Positions 10,365-22,110 of a stretch of 64,000 nucleotides of DNA are shown here, piece by piece. The stretch is from positions 60,001-124,000 of the forward strand of contig JAQFVV010000550.1 in the NCBI GenBank assembly GCA_028023455.1. Reading direction: 5' to 3'. A program made the position numbers and the translations under genes. The DNA is from Epiperipatus broadwayi. Its lineage: Eukaryota > Onychophora > Udeonychophora > Euonychophora > Peripatidae. The notes below the pieces were generated by a model. The model saw only the letters and a program-made list of their open reading frames with translations, was not told the DNA's origin and did not search any database. Positions within the stretch are counted from its first letter, which is position 1; every line of letters begins with the position of its first letter.

Positions 10365-10790
10365 TATTATTAGCATTAGGGAATAGGTTGAAATCCATGT
10401 CTGAGTCATAGTCTGAGATGGGTGCTGAAGATCTATTTTTTGTAGGTGTGGGAGTTTTCATATGGGATGAATTCATATAGGGTATTGATAGTTTCAATGT
10501 GTCCATGATAGATTTAGTGTTAGTAACCGCTGGTTTTGATCTTAGAGGTTTTGGAGTTTTGAGTGCATTGTTATGGTCTTGATGGTCTATGCTGAGAGGT
10601 GCATTGTCTGTATCATCAGAAGAGATTGTTAGATTTTTGCATCTAGAGGTGTTATTTGGTTCTTTTGATTTTGAGCTTTTTGGTAAATTGTCTGGTTTCT
10701 GTGAGTTTTCTCTGGGCTTGGTGCCATTTGGGTTTTGGTATGCTATTTGTATCTGTTTGCTGTCATTGAATGGTTTCCCTTGAGTTTAGT
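10365..10790 (-). pseudogene. LINE-A ORF1, C-terminal tail
   Basis: After a stop at about 10,817 the minus-strand frame reopens and runs to a TGA near 10,365, encoding a Ser/Thr/Pro/Asn-rich, low-complexity tail ending in an acidic patch (ISDYDSDMDFNLF). This looks like the true end of ORF1. Confidence 0.55.
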
Positions 10791-10816
10791 AGGATTCATA
10801 AGGTCTTTGGTGTTGG

Positions 10817-11050
10817 TTAATAGGATTCGACTTCAGCTTCAACAGTATGCAGGCCTGGAGTGTTTGTTGTTGGCATTTCATTATGTGTGACATTGGCAGG
10901 TGTGAGTCTATGAGGTGCTTTACATTTGTGAAACTTATTTTCCTTTTGACCACAAGAGGTGCATATTTTGGCTGGGCATTCCTTTATGAGATGTGTTCTT
11001 TGGCCACAATGAAAACATTGCGGCCTGATGCCAACGAAGGAAAGTATCAT
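10817..11050 (-). CDS. LINE-A ORF1, zinc-knuckle region
   Basis: Contains CFHCGQRTHLIKEC and CTSCGQKENKFHKC, two nucleic-acid-binding zinc knuckles characteristic of LINE ORF1 (and Gag) proteins. It overlaps the upstream ORF (10,935-11,720) out of frame; the frame change lies near 11,065, where a KAK|VVPMILSF junction restores a sensible sequence. Confidence 0.82.
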   Translation of the reverse strand: MILSFVGIRPQCFHCGQRTHLIKECPAKICTSCGQKENKFHKCKAPHRLTPANVTHNEMPTTNTPGLHTVEAEVESY

Positions 11051-11720
11051 TGGGACAACCTTTTGCTTTAATGGTAGTTGGTATGTTGGTGGGCCCTAGG
11101 CCTTTTCTTAGTTGAATTTGAAATGATGCAGTGTTGGATAGGATGGACTTGATCGTCTTGTCTACTGGCAGATATGAGAAATTCTGGATTTTCCCATAAG
11201 GTAAAAGGATTTCTTGGAGGAGATTATTGTCAAGGCCCATGATACTATTCTTGAGTGTTCCGATAAGAGTAGCAGGTCTGTTTGTATCGACATATATAAG
11301 AAATTTGTTGTCTAGTTTTTTGAAATTGGATTTAAATTCATTTTGGAAGGCCCAAGTGGCAAATTCGACAGCAATGTATCTGTCATTTGGGTGAGTGAGG
11401 ATCCAGTGTATGCCCTCTGTTAATTTGTATTGTTTTAGCAATTCGTATAGTGCTGTAATGGGGAATTTATGGAGTGACCAATTTGGTTCTATCACTGCCA
11501 GAACAACACTTTTATCATTGTGGTAGTTTACTAAGGATTTGAGGAGGGTTGGAGCTATTGTTTGGTTGAAGTCAACACAGAGACCTTGGTATTGTTTCTC
11601 AGTGAAGTCATTTACAGAGAATTCATCAGTCTCAAGCCCCAAGAAGGTTTGATTTTCCTGTTGTAGATTTTTTAGTTTTAGTATATCTAACATGGTAAGG
11701 TTGTGATTAATTTTACTCAC
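10935..11720 (-). CDS. LINE-A ORF1, central domain
   Basis: The middle of ORF1 (261 codons open). It has the alpha/beta pattern expected of an RNA-binding ORF1 core (IYVDTNRPATLIGTLKN, LLPYGKIQNFSYLPVD, ASFQIQLRKG), just before the zinc knuckles. In ORF1 proteins this part binds the element's RNA. The last 40 codons are out of frame relative to the real protein. Confidence 0.65.
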   Translation of the reverse strand: MSKINHNLTMLDILKLKNLQQENQTFLGLETDEFSVNDFTEKQYQGLCVDFNQTIAPTLLKSLVNYHNDKSVVLAVIEPNWSLHKFPITALYELLKQYKLTEGIHWILTHPNDRYIAVEFATWAFQNEFKSNFKKLDNKFLIYVDTNRPATLIGTLKNSIMGLDNNLLQEILLPYGKIQNFSYLPVDKTIKSILSNTASFQIQLRKGLGPTNIPTTIKAKGCPNDTFLRWHQAAMFSLWPKNTSHKGMPSQNMHLLWSKGK

Positions 11721-11853
11721 TGTTCCGGGTATGGATCAGGTTTTGTTGCATGAATTAGTTTTTAAGTTGTTGGTATTTTGTATAGACTTAGATGGACTTG
11801 TAGTACCAATTTTTGCTATGTTAGCATATGATATGTGGCTTCTAGATAAACTG

Positions 11854-12534
11854 TTAGCCAATTGTATTACAGTTTTTTGAATTAGGTGTTATGTGAGGAA
11901 GGTAATTTAAATCACTCTGTGTCAAATCTAGTGTTGGGTTTGTCTGCTTGATTGTTGAATAGTTTCCCTTATGACTGGTATGGAAAAATTTATTTTGATC
12001 TTCTCTCTGGTAGTTTAGATACTGAGAGTAAGAGGGAAGAGTTGGGAATTCATCTATATAAAGTGGCATGCTTTGTAAGGAAGTATTTTGAACACCAGCA
12101 AAACTAATTGTATTGGTATGTTTTAATACGGGTTCCGGTATTGTATTACATGTGTGTGTTGTTTCAGAACTGCATTTATTTATAGTATCAGTTTTGGGCG
12201 AGTTTGAATTAGTTAAAAAACTGTTGTCAGATGGTAAATTGTTCACGGGGTTAATTTTTGGTTGAGTCTCACGTTTATTCCTAGTTGAATGGGTCAATAC
12301 GGGAAGTGACGCTATTGCATTATTTTCTGTTGAGTCTTCAGACATTAGTGTAGTATTATCATTAATATACATGCTGCAGCTACTTGTTTCTGTGTATTTT
12401 TTAGTTTTGGTGCCTTTATTATTTAATTTATGTGCCGGTTCAGGCCAATGGATTATGTCCATATTAAAAAAATTTTCTTTAGTACCTTGTTTACCCACTA
12501 TGAGTGATGTATCAGTTGTAGTGTAGCCTGTCAA
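11854..12534 (-). CDS. LINE-A ORF1, N-terminal low-complexity region (part 3)
   Basis: Asn/Thr/Ser-rich open frame leading toward ORF1's core. Just downstream, in another frame, the minus strand encodes a SYANIAK-type peptide that commonly precedes the ORF1 RNA-binding core, so this belongs to ORF1. The first codon is TTG and is not a real start. Confidence 0.5.
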   Translation of the reverse strand: MTGYTTTDTSLIVGKQGTKENFFNMDIIHWPEPAHKLNNKGTKTKKYTETSSCSMYINDNTTLMSEDSTENNAIASLPVLTHSTRNKRETQPKINPVNNLPSDNSFLTNSNSPKTDTINKCSSETTHTCNTIPEPVLKHTNTISFAGVQNTSLQSMPLYIDEFPTLPSYSQYLNYQREDQNKFFHTSHKGNYSTIKQTNPTLDLTQSDLNYLPHITPNSKNCNTIG

Positions 12535-13118
12535 ACAGTATTCACTGTAATGTCTGAAAATTTGTAATTCATTTCTGAGATTGTTTGTTTGGAGGTCTTT
12601 ATTTTAGGTATATTTTGATGTGAATTTTGTTTATTATTACTATTACAATTAAAATTGATATTATTTTTATCATTTATTTCCGTAGATATTTCATTGGTTT
12701 TAGAATTGCCATTGACATGACTTTTCAGTATTAACTGAGGCTGGTAAAAATAATTTTTATGTTTATTATCAGTAATATTTGTGACATTGAGGTTAGATGT
12801 TGTATTATGCTTGGTCTCATGTTCCTTAATTAAAATCTTGTGTGTGCAATTGGTTTCACAAAGCTTACATAAATCTTCCACTGTATTTATGCTGTCTTCG
12901 TTTGCGTCATCAGATGTCAGTGTGATTTTTTGCTTCCCATATTTTTCTATAGCACTTGAATTATCGGAGGCCGAATTTTGGTTATTAGTGCTAGAAAGTT
13001 TATTTCCTTTTATGATTTGAGAGTTCATTTTGAAGTGAGTTTGTGATATGTTTTCAACTTGAATGCAACCTTCAGAGTTTTGATTGGATGTTACGCTGTT
13101 GTCTAAAGTGTATTCCAC
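12531..13118 (-). CDS. LINE-A ORF1, N-terminal low-complexity region (part 2)
   Basis: Asn/Lys/Ser/Thr-rich frame, 195 codons, with one CKLCETNCTHK cysteine cluster. It meets part 3 by a small overlap in another frame, which I read as an indel in one long ORF1. Composition is unlike a globular enzyme. Confidence 0.5.
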   Translation of the reverse strand: MEYTLDNSVTSNQNSEGCIQVENISQTHFKMNSQIIKGNKLSSTNNQNSASDNSSAIEKYGKQKITLTSDDANEDSINTVEDLCKLCETNCTHKILIKEHETKHNTTSNLNVTNITDNKHKNYFYQPQLILKSHVNGNSKTNEISTEINDKNNINFNCNSNNKQNSHQNIPKIKTSKQTISEMNYKFSDITVNTV

Positions 13119-13218
13119 TGCATTGGCAATTACATTAACATTTGAAACATTTGCATGTGCTTCGGGAATGGTAGGGCCTATGCTAGAAACATTGTCTGCT
13201 TGCAGTATTTTCAGCAGC

Positions 13219-13497
13219 CTAAGGATTCCGGTATTTAGGCATGCTATGTGAATAAAATTTCTTAGTATTAATGGTTACATTGGAACTCTGTGAGTTTTCC
13301 ATACTGTTGTTTATGTCATACCTTGTGCCTAGGTCTATGTTATCCTTCAGGCTCTGGAGAACATTCAACTTCACAGAGTACTCTGTGACTTCAGATTTTG
13401 TTGTTTTAACTTTATTGCAAGTATCAGATTCATTTACATTTTTTATTAGATCTTGGGAATACATATAGTCATGATTATTATCATTGTAATTAAGCAT
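13219..13497 (-). CDS. LINE-A ORF1, N-terminal low-complexity region (part 1)
   Basis: Asn/Asp-rich frame; it is open upstream to about 13,575, so its ATG at 13,497 may be internal. Probably the first part of ORF1. Confidence 0.4.
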   Translation of the reverse strand: MLNYNDNNHDYMYSQDLIKNVNESDTCNKVKTTKSEVTEYSVKLNVLQSLKDNIDLGTRYDINNSMENSQSSNVTINTKKFYSHSMPKYRNP

Positions 13498-13559
13498 TGT
13501 ATGAGAAATATCAACTTTACTCTGATCTTTCGGTAGGTTTACTGTTTCTTTGTTAGGTT

Positions 13560-13990
13560 CTAGACCCTTTATGAGTTTCTAAATAATTTCTTTTTTTTTA
13601 GATGTCTGTTACATTTATTTGATATTTTTAGTTTCTATAATGCTTGACTCTTTTTTGGCTTTGAATTAATGGAGCTATTGTTTTTAGATTTATCATTTAT
13701 TCTGGGAGATCTTTTTTTATTTTTTATTGCGATTTTACCACTGTTAATTGTGCTATCAAGAGGTTCAAATCATATCCCATATTTCGGATTGTGTGCTAAA
13801 TTTCCCACATCCATCAGAACTATATTAATAAAAATTACTTACCTTAACCAATAAAGATGAGATTTGTTGGATGGCTGGTGGTCTAAAGGGTTTTTTAATT
13901 AGAATTCTTTGCAGAGCTGAAGTTCAAGAGTAAAATTTTGCCATCTCATGTTAAAGATTTGCACAAGCCCCTACTGTCGTTTTTTAGGTG
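13560..13990 (-). other. Probable LINE-A 5' leader
   Basis: The G+C-richer composition of LINE-A continues to about 13,990 and then drops sharply. On the minus strand the likely 5' end begins near CGACAGTAGGGGC. Confidence 0.4.
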
Positions 13991-15060
13991 CATAGTATTA
14001 ATATATATATTAATTGGTTCTATGATTTTGCTATTGTATTTTATAGTTTTTTTTTTCTGACATATATTTGTGTCATAGGGAGAAAGTCATACTTTGTTTT
14101 ATATAATAAATTTGGCAGAATAACATTGCTAAATACAACTAATTATGTTGCATGTAATAGAATAGACAAATTGAATATATTCTCTACTTCATTGATCAAA
14201 CTGAAATGTTTTTATATTTTCCTCATTTAAAATTTAACTCGGGAACTTTTCATTAAAATATAAGATAAAAAACAACAATGTTTGTTTTTTTCAAATAAAC
14301 ATGACTATTCTATTAAAATTCTATTAAAAAATTAAACTATAACGTTGTTGACAATGTTTTGAATAGTTTGGGAAAATGCAATACTTATTATATTCACAGA
14401 ATGAATGAAAAAATATTCTCTTTGCAAACTAATTTTCTTAAAAGCTTTTAAATATTTTCTTACATAAATGAAATCGAATTACAAGGTGAATCACAAATAT
14501 CAGTTTTAAAATTCAGAAATCTCCTGACTTTAAGGAGACTAAATTTTTAAATGGCATAACAAAGTGCTTTACACTACTTGCATAAACTTCTTATCGGATG
14601 TTTTTTTCAAGATATTGTTTAGCTTTACAAAAGCAAAGATTATAATTATAGGAAATATTTCCCTTTAAGTATCAAAGGCTTTTGAAAAGTTATTGTGAAC
14701 CGCTTACAGAAATTCATGCTAGGAATATTTATTAGACACACATTCTATTACAAACCGCGTAAGTAAATTATTGACATAATTTTTGAATTACAGTTATCTT
14801 TCACATTTAGGCATTTATAAAAAGTGTAGCAAACTCTTTAAACTATTCTTAATTGTTTTATAGATCTCTCATAGTTATTTAAAATTGTAAATATATAGAA
14901 GCTTAAAAAATCCTAGAACTGTCAGATCCTGATCAAGATAGACGTTACCACATAAATTTGAATTTACCCATTCACAAAACATATTTGACATTGAGAGTGA
15001 AACAAATAAATTTTTATTCTTTATCTCAATTTTAACATCTTTTTTGATTTTTTCTTATAT
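13991..15060. other. AT-rich intergenic stretch, nothing recognised
   Basis: Stops are dense in all frames; no repeat shared with the rest of the window was found. Confidence 0.6.
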
Positions 15061-15155
15061 GTCATAGCATCCGCCGGAACGCGAACTCACAACCGTCTGC
15101 AACCAACTACTTGCTTGCAAGGCCGATGCGATGAGCTCTCAGCTAACAAGTCTTG
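15061..15155 (-). repeat. tRNA-derived SINE
   Basis: On the minus strand a tRNA-like region with an A-box-like TTAGCTGAGAG and a B-box-like GAGTTCGCGTTCC, ending in CCGGCGGATGCTATGAC and an A-rich tail. The same tail and internal layout recur at 37,778-37,863 on the plus strand, so it is a dispersed SINE and not a working tRNA gene. Confidence 0.72.
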
Positions 15156-16300
15156 ACATCTTGTTTTTACAATGCACTTTTAAAAATACCAGTGACAATA
15201 TTGATACTAGATCAAATGTTATTGAGATGCTGCACTATATATCATTATTCTATATATCAGATTACTATTTTGCAATAAAAATATAAGATGCCTGTTAGAA
15301 AAATATTTTTTTTTAATTTTAAAAAGAAATTTATTGTACAGTTTACATTTATATAAAGATGTATATTACACTTAATACTTTTTGTTTGTATAAAGATTCC
15401 ATTCTTTTTCACAGATAATTTGATAACTATTTACACAAAATATAATATTATATTTCATAAATGAATAAACAGCAAATGGAGTTAAAAACAAAATATAAAT
15501 GTGTGTATCGTATGTGTGCTTGGGTGGTTAGATTCAAAATTGAAAGCGAGTTTTGGTGTGATATCTTGATTCAGTGAGCTCAAGTTGTTTTGTGTTGGTA
15601 CCAAATTATCTGGAAAAAATGGGAATACAGATGATTTTGGGTTTAACTTTATTAGGTAATAGGTTTTACTAGTATGTTATTTTTATCTATAAGTAATGCA
15701 AAATATTTTTAATGGCTGAAAATTAAATTGGTTTGAGTTTATATCTCAGAGAATCTCTCAAACAGTTATGGTCATTGAAAGAAAGTTTATTATTTTTTTT
15801 TGTACAAAAATATTTTGTCAGTGCTTGTTATTGTTTTTTGCACCCTTGCTCCAGCACAGCAATTGATTCAATTACAGAAAAGCCAGTAAATGTGCTTTCA
15901 TTTTTTGGAAATCTCATTCATATTCTTTAGTATTGCAATGAAGAATTTGTATTTGGGATGGAAAAAAGCATAATTATTTATAATAGATCAACAATGCTAA
16001 CTAGCATAATCCAGCTTGTGTCAGGAATAGATGATAAATTATTAAACATTCTAAAGTGTATGAGTGTGTGTATATATATGTATTAGAAAGTTTTCACAGA
16101 CTGTATAATATAAATATTAATAGTTTAATAGGATTTCTTCATGTACTTTTTAGAATAATTTGAGCTATGATATAACCAAGCAAACAAAAAATTAATAAGT
16201 ATCATTACAAGGGGGGATGGTTGATTTTATGACAATTATAATTGTGTTTTTTGAATAAATATAGGTTGAGCTTGATAATTTAGATTAATGTGCAAAACAA
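15156..16300. other. AT-rich intergenic stretch, nothing recognised
   Basis: No coding or structural signal beyond homopolymer and TG/TA runs. Confidence 0.55.
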
Positions 16301-16304
16301 TGTA

Positions 16305-18030
16305 TGAAGAAAAAAAGGAATATGAAACTATATAAAAATGATGCATTAATATGGATTGAATATTTCGAATTTTGTAAAATGGTGTAAAAGAGTTGATAAA
16401 AATATAAGAATGTACCTTTGTGAACTAGTATACAAAAGAATGAAAGTCTCAAGAGTGTAAAATAACATTTTGTTATCAGTATGAAATATGTCTGCAATAA
16501 GAACAAAAGATGGAACTATTACTAAAAAGAAAGATGGCATCATGAAATGTCTAGAAGAGTTCTATCAATAATTATATAGCAATAAAAAACAAAGAAAAGT
16601 ATCTCCTACAAATACTATATCTTCTAAATTGTCCGGGATTTAAAATTAAGAAATGAGATATGAAATTAAATTTATGAAGAAGGGGAAAGTTCTGTTTAGT
16701 AATAGAATTATAATCAATATCTTAAAAGAATAAGATGAAGAAATAAAATTTTTTGGTAAAGTTATATACCAAATGTCTAAATGATAAAGATGTACCAGAT
16801 GATTGGCATAATGCAGTATTATTATTAATATTTTAAAAAAGTGATATAGAAGATATCAGAAATTACAGACCTATCAGTTTTATCAGTTCTATACAAAATT
16901 TTAACAAAATAATTACAACTTAGTTACTGTAAACTTTGGATTATAATCAACCAGAAATACAACCTGGATTTAAAAATATTTTTATTACAGTGGATCATAT
17001 CCAAGTATTGAGGGAAGTTATAAAAAGGACCAATGAATATGAGTTAGTCATATTCTAAATAATGATTTATAAAAATGCACAGCAACAAGTAGATTATATA
17101 ATGATAGTAAAAAGATTAATATTGAGAAGGGTATACAACAAGATGACTCCATTTCTCCAATACATTTTTACAGCAGTTTTGCAATAAATATTTTGTGAAT
17201 TAAAATAGGAAGCTAATGGAATAAAGTAAATGAAGATTGTTTAAATCATCTATATTTTGCAGATCATGTAGTTGTTTTTGCAAATAATGATTTACAACTT
17301 TAGGAAATGTTGCAATAGTTACCAGGTAAAAGTAAGAAGTAGGATTAAAGATAAGTATTAAAAAGACTAAATTAATGTTCAAAGGATTTTCTCAAAAGAA
17401 TAAAATAAAGATTAACAATGATGAGTTAGAAGCTGTCAACAATTACAAATATGTTGGTCAGATTATTACCACATATGAGAACATAATGGCTGAAATGAAT
17501 TTTAATATTATACTTCATTAAAGTGCTTTTCATAGATATAACTTAATATGAAAAAAAAATTCTATCCTGTTTAAAAAGAACGTTTTTTTAAGAAATGCAT
17601 GTTACCAGTTCTTACTTACAGATTTGAGAATTGGACACTTAATAAAAGAGCAATACAAAGACTTCAGACCATTCAAAAAATATGGTGAGATGCACATTAG
17701 AATGAACAATAAGTGATCAAAAATTAAATGCATGGGTGGTGAGTAAAGAGTAAACAAATAGTTGTTACTAATATCATTGAAAAATTTAAGAGACTGAAGT
17801 GAAGTTGGGCTGAACATATTGGCTAGAAGATGTGATAATAGATGTACAGTTGAAATCTTAAACTGGATTCCAAGAGATTATAAAAAAACTTAGAACAAGA
17901 CCACATGTAAGACAGATGGATGAAATAAGAAAGTGTGCTGGTGTAATGTGGAAAAAAAAGACTAGATATCTAGAAGAAGGGTTGGACATGAATAGACCAT
18001 CCTGCAGCAGATTAATAATGGTTAAAGTGA
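16305..18030 (+). pseudogene. LINE-B (RTE-like) reverse transcriptase remnant, 3' half
   Basis: A decayed LINE read on the plus strand. Around 16,780-17,040 frames give VPDDWHNAV, then NYRPISFIS and a QPGFK...TVDHIQVL block, the finger/palm region of LINE reverse transcriptases. Near 17,885-17,990 a RPHVRQMDEIRKCAGVMW block matches the C-terminus of the copy at 51,480-51,640. The 3' end carries a short (GATGAT) tract. The first 100 bases match 61,735-61,900, showing the same family as the 60-62 kb copy. Stops and frameshifts throughout; inactive. Confidence 0.78.
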
Positions 18031-18114
18031 TGATGATGATTACATTATATGCACATTGGTCTGAAAAAAAGATCAAAGTTAAAAAAGATAATAATAATAA
18101 TAATTGCAATTAAG

Positions 18115-19455
18115 AACAATAAGAACGGAGACTAATAAAGAAGAAAATTTTCAGCACTAATAAGTCAATTAATTGAATAATATTTGACAATGAAAGAAGA
18201 AAATAATAATGAAATTTACTATTAAGGGTACAAAATAAGGATTAATATTTAATGTCAGATTATTGTGTTGAAAATCACATGACCACCACTTCTTATGCTT
18301 GTGTGGCAATACGTAAAATGAGTTTTGCCTGTTTTAATTAATGTGTTGACTTAGTTAAAGAATTATTAAGATTTTTTATATAAATATAATATGATAAAAG
18401 TAAGTTAAGAATGAAAAAAAGTAATGATAGACTAGTGACAATCCAACTAGATACTGAAAACCAAGAATATCCAAATTTATCCAGATATATTTGTGGATCA
18501 ACTATAGATCTATCATAATTTTTGTTATGTGGAGAGTATCATGAGGAATTTACACTATCTAATTTAGTCTTTACTGCAATATCAGCACTGGCTAAAGTTT
18601 AATTTCATAACATTTATCTTTGATGTGTTCAAATCTATTTCACAAAAAAAGTCTGGAATGTTTTACAGAGAGTAAAAACCTGTTAAAAATATGAGTTTTA
18701 TGCTTTTTAGTGTAAAAGTGTTTGCAAATAATAAAGTAAATTATAATTACTTGGTTAGGCTTAAAAGATGTCTTATGGTATACATTCTCAGAATCATATC
18801 CTTCATGAGGAGTTCCCAAGTCTTATACCATGAGAATGTCTGCATTTGTAAATGCTGTTTTATGTATATCATCAGTTTTGATTCAATCAAGTCCACTGAC
18901 AAGATGAATCACCTTGTGCAACTCTTTGATATTGAAAAATATTTTCAAAATAAATGAGTTACTTTAATAGCTGTGGTAATAATAATTGGAGCAAACTTTC
19001 TTGGTTTCCCAAGATTATTTGTTTTCTACTTTTTGAATTATTCAGACAAAAGAAGGATGAAGAATTTGATCAAAAGTTGTGACAAATTCAGCTGACTATA
19101 ATGATAGTAACTGCATGTTGAGGCACATTATCCTATGAAAATACATTGAGAATTAAACTAAAAGTCAAAAAATGCAACGCCCAAAGAATATTTCTAAACA
19201 AGAATGGGACTATTTAGTTAACAAATATTTATTTAGCTAAATTGCTTAATTAATAATCAAGAGTACAAAAACCGAATCATCTAAACTTTTAGTACTTAAT
19301 TCATGCTACTTTTAAATGTTTTTTTTAAAATTATAAATGCTAAAAGGAAGGTTTACTCATTTTGTAAAAAGAAACAAACGATGATAAATTTAAAAAAATC
19401 TTGGATAATTAAGAATTAAGCTTAAATTGTAATTTATAAAATTTCTATTTAATAA
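18115..19455. other. AT-rich stretch without recognised features
   Basis: An 88-codon frame at 18,691-18,957 has no recognisable motif and I treat it as chance. Confidence 0.5.
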
Positions 19456-19498
19456 CTGAAACACAGGCTTATTATATACCTGTGTCTATATATGTAAT

Positions 19499-20261
19499 AT
19501 ATAGGGTATATGAGCACAAACTTTCACACGACCCACCACTCTTCACTCTATCTCATAACACTGATACACCTGAACACATATATGTTGGAAAGATAAATAA
19601 TCACCAATATACGTATTTCATGCTAAACCAGCAATTATCAGTTGGACCAGATTACCATCTCTACACATATAGTGCTCAAATATATATTAAGATAGCCAAT
19701 CTTCATACTTTAATGGAAAGGCTTCAATCTACTCCACACACCAACTCTTCAACTGTCCATCAATTGAAAATCTGATGATGGAATGCTCAATGACCACCCT
19801 GAGGCAGAGATTCATGTCACACCCATGTTGACCTAAGATAAATCTGACCTCTCATGTACTGGACATAATCCATTTAATACATATACAAGGGATGGGCAGA
19901 CGTCTCTACTATGTAATAACTGAAACACAGGATGGGACAAGAATATTGGCCTCAGGGTGGCCTTTGAGCATTCCAACATCAGATTTTCAATTGGATGGAT
20001 GGTTGAAGAGTTGGAGTATAGAGTAGACTGAAGCCTGTCCATTAAAGTATGAAGATTGGCTATCTTAATATATATCTGAGCACTTATAGCATATGTGTGT
20101 AGAGATGGTAATCTGGACCAACTGATGATTGCTGGTTTAGCATGAAATACGTATATTGGTGATTATTTATCTTTTCAACATATATGTGTTCAGGTGTATC
20201 AGTGTTATGAGATAGAGTGGAGAGTGGTGGATCGTGTGAAAGTCTGTGCTCATATATCCTA
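19499..20261. repeat. Long palindromic (foldback) repeat
   Basis: The arm 19,499-19,806 is matched in reverse complement by 19,950-20,261 at high identity, with a spacer of about 143 bases. The outer ends read TATATGAGCACA...TGTGCTCATATA. A TAACTGAAACACAGG block occurs in the spacer (about 19,916) and also just left of the left arm (about 19,456). No coding capacity; the short ORFs inside are shadows. It may be a foldback element or two head-to-head copies of one non-autonomous repeat. Confidence 0.85.
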
Positions 20262-20592
20262 AAATTTCTATTTATAATTTTGAAAAATATCAGTTTGTAT
20301 GACGCAAATATTCCTCGAATTTTTCAACTTTATATTAAGTAATGAATTCTACTGTGATTTATATTTAAAATTATTCATTTTCTTAATTTTTCGCAAAACT
20401 TATATTTTAATTCTGCACTGGATATTTTTTTTAAAAATAATTCAAACGGTGGAAGCTATTTTAATACAAAAATGATTGTATCCACCTTACATATGTTTAA
20501 TATCAATAATTTTATTAAAATTATGATTTATTTTAAAATTTTCAGTTTAGCATTACAACTTTCTTAAAAATATTACTGTAGGAGAAAATTAG

Positions 20593-20784
20593 TTATATTT
20601 TATTTTTATTAAAATGCATTACATATTGTTCTAAGCATTTATTTAAAGGCATTTCATCATTAAATGTTATCGAAATATTACATGATTTTATTATTAAGAT
20701 TTGTACTGCAGAATTTTTAGTACCAAAAGAAGATACTGGTAAACCATACCCTTCCATGCTGCATAAATATATAACATCTCGCAT
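20593..20784 (-). CDS. Hypothetical 63-codon ORF
   Basis: Starts with ATG and gives a fairly protein-like peptide (MRDVIYLCSMEGYGLPVSSF at its start) in DNA where most frames read as Ile/Lys/Asn/Phe filler. It could be an exon; no family recognised, no clear splice sites. Confidence 0.2.
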   Translation of the reverse strand: MRDVIYLCSMEGYGLPVSSFGTKNSAVQILIIKSCNISITFNDEMPLNKCLEQYVMHFNKNKI

Positions 20785-20799
20785 TTTTTGTTTTTATAC

Positions 20800-21505
20800 G
20801 TCTCCTTTTTGGGATTTTTTATAGTTAAGACATTAATCACTCATCTAATCAATAAAATTTATATTATGACTTTTATTCTATAGCTAACAATAGCTAGATA
20901 AACATATCTAACCAATACTGAACGGCTCCTTGGATTGGTTTAGACATTAGTTACCTGATAGAAAATTTTTCATTCTCTTTGTGATATGGAAAAAAAATTT
21001 AGAAGTCTTAACACTCCAAGTTACACACATGACATGTAAGTAGGTTTAAAAACTTATTTACAATGACTTAATTAAATGACTTTCTAAATACATATTTTCT
21101 ATAAATACCATTTAATATTGTTTAAAATCAATACACTTTAAACATTACCGTATTTATTTATTGCAAAAAAAAAAAACACTTGGAACTCCCACTCCCACCA
21201 CCATAGTTTAATTTATTTTTATTCCATCCATGGTAATCTCCTCCCTTTATAAATTTTTATTTTATCTACCGACCTCATATATTGTCTTTTTTTAATCCTT
21301 TATAATCTTTTGGCATCCCACTTTAAGACTAGTTTTTAATCTTATCATTTTTTAAAATAATAATCAAAATATATTTCACTCTTTCAATAATATTAGTATG
21401 ACTTGTTTTTTTTTTTTTTTTTACATCACTTTCAATTTTTTTTTAATATTGCTATCATACATTTATTTATATTTTACTGTTAGTCAAGTACTTTTATTAT
21501 ACCAT
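20800..21505. other. AT-rich stretch, nothing recognised
   Basis: Only homopolymer runs and scattered stops. Confidence 0.5.
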
Positions 21506-21659
21506 CAAACATCACATAATCACCATTTTTTATGCTTACACAAGCTGTTTTTCATAGAGGCAAAACTCTCCATAGAGTAGTGTCACTCAGTGCAAGCCAG
21601 AGTAATTACTGAATGCAGGAACGTTTGTGCATAAAATCCCTATCTAGTGCCTTCTCATC

Positions 21660-21708
21660 CAATATTCCCAGACTAGTTTCTAGTTTTTGGATTTCATCAG
21701 TGAGAAGT
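21660..21708 (-). ncRNA. Hammerhead ribozyme motif C1
   Basis: On the minus strand: core CTGATGA (21,700-21,694), core GAAA (21,680-21,677), stem III A-C[TA]G-T with a two-base loop, cleavage-site C at 21,671 (AGTC). Stem I has six pairs, TTCTCA with TGGGAA (one U-G). Stem II is no longer paired in this copy (in C2 it is AGC/GCT), so this copy is probably inactive. Confidence 0.55.
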
Positions 21709-22110
21709 CTTGGCTCTGAGAGCACTGCACCTAGATCCTAGGATCTAATGCAACTCTCCAGCAGCAACATTATACTTTAGTTAATTATAAAGCTTTGAGT
21801 TCGAAATGAAAATAATGTTTTCAAGCAAAGCTCATTAGCTTGTATAGTTGTATACATCTGAACTGTTCAGCATCTATACTTTTTGGTGTCTTTGTTGTTT
21901 AATAACCACAGTCATTATAACCCTATTGGGTATGCTTGGTATTAAACCATCAAACATCACATGATCACCATACTTTATGCTTAGCTTGAAAAAATTATTG
22001 TGTTTTCATTTTGGACTCACAGCTTTATAGTTATCTAATAGAGTAGAAGGTGGTTGCTGGAAGGTTGCATTAGATCCTAAGTTCTAGGTGCAGTGTTCTC
22101 AGATCCAAAT

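Larger units (their letters stand above)
6800..13990 (-). mobile_element. LINE-A, long non-LTR retrotransposon
   Basis: About 7.2 kb on the minus strand in the order 5' leader (13,990-13,560), ORF1 (about 13,500-10,365), ORF2 (about 10,030-6,860). The base composition is clearly richer in G+C than its surroundings, which helps to mark the limits. ORF1 has zinc knuckles, ORF2 an endonuclease, a reverse transcriptase and a C-terminal CCHC motif, the classic LINE layout. Frameshifts and a few stops break both ORFs. No poly-A tail is evident at the 3' end, so that limit is approximate. The clade is unresolved; the ORF1 with zinc knuckles plus apurinic-type endonuclease suits Jockey-, L1/Tx1- or related groups. 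Confidence 0.88.

Noticed and set aside
18691-18957. 88-codon plus-strand frame as a gene
   Set aside because: No motif, no splice or start context, and composition as expected of AT-rich DNA.
19762-19800. CTGATGATGGAATG in the palindrome as a hammerhead core
   Set aside because: No GAAA core segment follows at a suitable distance, and the other arm reads CTGATGT.
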